DNA from: Streptosporangiaceae bacterium
Lineage (GTDB): Bacteria > Actinomycetota > Actinomycetes > Streptosporangiales > Streptosporangiaceae
DNA length: 5,883 bases
Direction of reading: 5' to 3'
NCBI GenBank assembly: GCA_030050125.1
Contig: JASIJN010000445.1
Span: forward strand, 1-5,883
Both the position numbers and the translations under genes were made by a program. The notes beneath the pieces were generated by a model. The model ran no database searches. It worked only from the letters and a program-made list of their open reading frames with translations, and was not told where the DNA came from. This document shows, one piece after another, positions 4,831-5,883 of the stretch. The first letter of the stretch is position 1, and each line of letters opens with the position of its first letter.

Positions 4831-5815
4831 GATCGGCCGCCGGAACCCGCGCCAAGAACGCGCCATGGATCAGGCTGGTGATCGTCCGCGCCGCGAGCAG
4901 CGCGTACCCGGCGGTGAGGATCCCGACCAGGGCGTACCCGAGGGCGGTGCCGTCGCGCACGTGCTCGGCCGCCAGCCAGTGGACGCCGTAGGTGACGGCA
5001 GCGGCGAACGGGAACGAGAAAGCCCAGAAGCCCGGACCAAACTGAGCCCGCCTGTACAACGGGATCAGTCTCAACTGGACCAGCACCATCAGGATTGAGA
5101 AACCGCCCAGGACGGCCTCTGCCGTGTCCACCTTGCCGCCATTGATGGCGAACCAGGAACTACCAGCGACCACTGGTGGCGCGAGCTCGATCGCGATGGT
5201 CGGCAGTAGCGGTGGCGGCAAGGATGGCACGACATACAGCCGCAGCGAGATGATCGGCCCGAGCACTGCGAAGGAAGTGATGCCCAGGCCGAACAACACG
5301 CGGGACAGGGTAGTGAAACCCAGGTCGGCACTCGCGCCCCCGGCCAGCAGGCCTCCAGCGGCCGTGGGCAGGTAGTAGCCGGGATGCCAGAGCCGGATGG
5401 CGCCGTCGCCGATGATCCAATCCCCCGTGATCCAGGCACCGACAAGTACCACCAGAACGGCGCTGCACCCGAATATGACCTCTCCCGCGCCTCTGGCCTG
5501 TTCAGCCAGCCGGACACCCAGCAGCATGGGCACGATAACGATCAGTGCGGTGAACGGCCCGAAGGTCGGATCGGACAGCTCGGTTCTCCAGCGACGCTGC
5601 GCGGCGACGTTCGTCAGGTAGGCGGCCAGGGTGACCAGCCAGGTTACGGCCGCGACGATCCAGAGCACGTTCCCCGGCCAGTCCGAAGCGCCGGCCAGCT
5701 GCGTCGCCGTTGACCATGCCTGCGCCAGCCCAGCCAACCCGAAGGCGACAGCGAAGAGATTCGCCGTCAGGTGGAGCGCTGTGCCCTGATCGGCCCCTTC
5801 ATCCGGGCGTCGCAT
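4817..5815 (-). CDS. TehA/SLAC1/Mae1 (TDT) family anion transporter
   Basis: A 332-residue integral membrane protein with about ten hydrophobic helices (near residues 15-35, 48-67, 87-103, 113-130, 145-160, 167-190, 205-222, 234-252, 262-282 and 290-310). This is the fold of the tellurite-resistance/dicarboxylate transporter family. Supporting motifs are HPGYYLPTAAGG (144-155) and the Phe-rich ninth helix FWAFSFPFAAAVTYGVHW (263-280), corresponding to the region that in TehA/SLAC1 carries the pore-gating Phe. Related proteins pass small anions such as chloride, nitrate, sulfite, or malate and other C4-dicarboxylates; the substrate here cannot be read. ATG 5815 is favoured by GAGGGG (5826-5821) five bases upstream, although the frame stays open to the right edge of the window. 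It is convergent with the lipoprotein gene and shares no evident regulation with it. The family is likely; orthology to tehA is not claimed. Confidence 0.85.
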   Translation of the reverse strand: MRRPDEGADQGTALHLTANLFAVAFGLAGLAQAWSTATQLAGASDWPGNVLWIVAAVTWLVTLAAYLTNVAAQRRWRTELSDPTFGPFTALIVIVPMLLGVRLAEQARGAGEVIFGCSAVLVVLVGAWITGDWIIGDGAIRLWHPGYYLPTAAGGLLAGGASADLGFTTLSRVLFGLGITSFAVLGPIISLRLYVVPSLPPPLLPTIAIELAPPVVAGSSWFAINGGKVDTAEAVLGGFSILMVLVQLRLIPLYRRAQFGPGFWAFSFPFAAAVTYGVHWLAAEHVRDGTALGYALVGILTAGYALLAARTITSLIHGAFLARVPAADHAPG

Positions 5816-5820
5816 CGGGT

Positions 5821-5826
5821 CCCCTC
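5821..5826 (-). promoter_or_regulatory. Ribosome binding site of the transporter gene
   Basis: On the minus strand GAGGGG lies five bases before ATG 5815-5813. It supports this start although the frame has no stop between it and the window edge. No promoter is recognisable in the remaining 57 bases. Confidence 0.6.
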
Positions 5827-5883
5827 GTCTGAAGAACGGCCGACCCCGGCAGCGGTCCAGGACGAAGGTGTGCCCTCCGCCAG

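Noticed and set aside
4060..4866. Open frame of 268 codons on the minus strand across the lipoprotein gene
   Set aside because: Arg-rich composition, no motif, and overlap with both the lipoprotein and the end of the transporter gene. The plus-strand product has a signal peptide and clear motif blocks.
5816..5883. Upstream extension of the transporter frame to the window edge
   Set aside because: The frame is open, but no ATG, GTG or TTG start is visible there, the predicted residues are Arg/Gly-rich rather than membrane-like, and a good ribosome site precedes ATG 5815.

Overview
The window has very high G+C, third codon positions that are almost all G or C, good Shine-Dalgarno sites, and two predicted users of the deazaflavin cofactor F420. 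Together these point to an actinomycete (Streptomyces, Frankia, Actinomadura or a similar lineage). I cannot place it more closely from sequence alone. No tRNA, rRNA, CRISPR array, insertion sequence or phage gene was seen; it looks like chromosomal accessory sequence.

Layout. (1) 1-1215, plus strand: the C-terminal part of an aromatic amino acid ammonia-lyase (HAL/PAL) family protein, entering from the left edge. Most family motifs are present, but the Ala-Ser-Gly triad that forms the MIO cofactor is replaced by Thr-Gly, one residue shorter. (2) 1285-1755, minus strand: a MarR-type regulator, convergent with the lyase-like gene. (3) 1756-1875: a divergent control region with an inverted repeat and repeated 8-bp boxes. 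(4) 1876-2955, plus strand: a two-gene unit encoding an NADPH-dependent FMN reductase and a small PPOX-fold, probably F420-dependent protein. The second gene carries the signature of two compensating frameshifts. (5) 3074-3538, plus strand: a Ddn-type F420-dependent nitroreductase/quinone reductase with its own strong ribosome binding site. (6) 3667-4791, plus strand: an exported lipoprotein of a family I cannot name. (7) 4817-5815, minus strand: a TehA/SLAC1-type ten-helix anion transporter, convergent with the lipoprotein across a 25-bp gap that holds a nested inverted repeat.

How the genes may work together. MarR, the FMN reductase, the PPOX protein and the Ddn protein look like a small redox module. 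A MarR repressor facing two-electron flavin and F420 reductases is a common arrangement for answering quinones, nitroaromatics or other electrophiles. The regulator has two adjacent cysteines beside its recognition helix and a C-terminal cysteine, which would fit a redox sensor, but this is inference. The lyase-like protein, lipoprotein and transporter show no clear functional link to the module.

The observations most worth checking are the MIO-less lyase homologue, the compensated frameshift in the PPOX gene, the operator architecture of the marR promoter, and the unnamed cysteine-rich lipoprotein.
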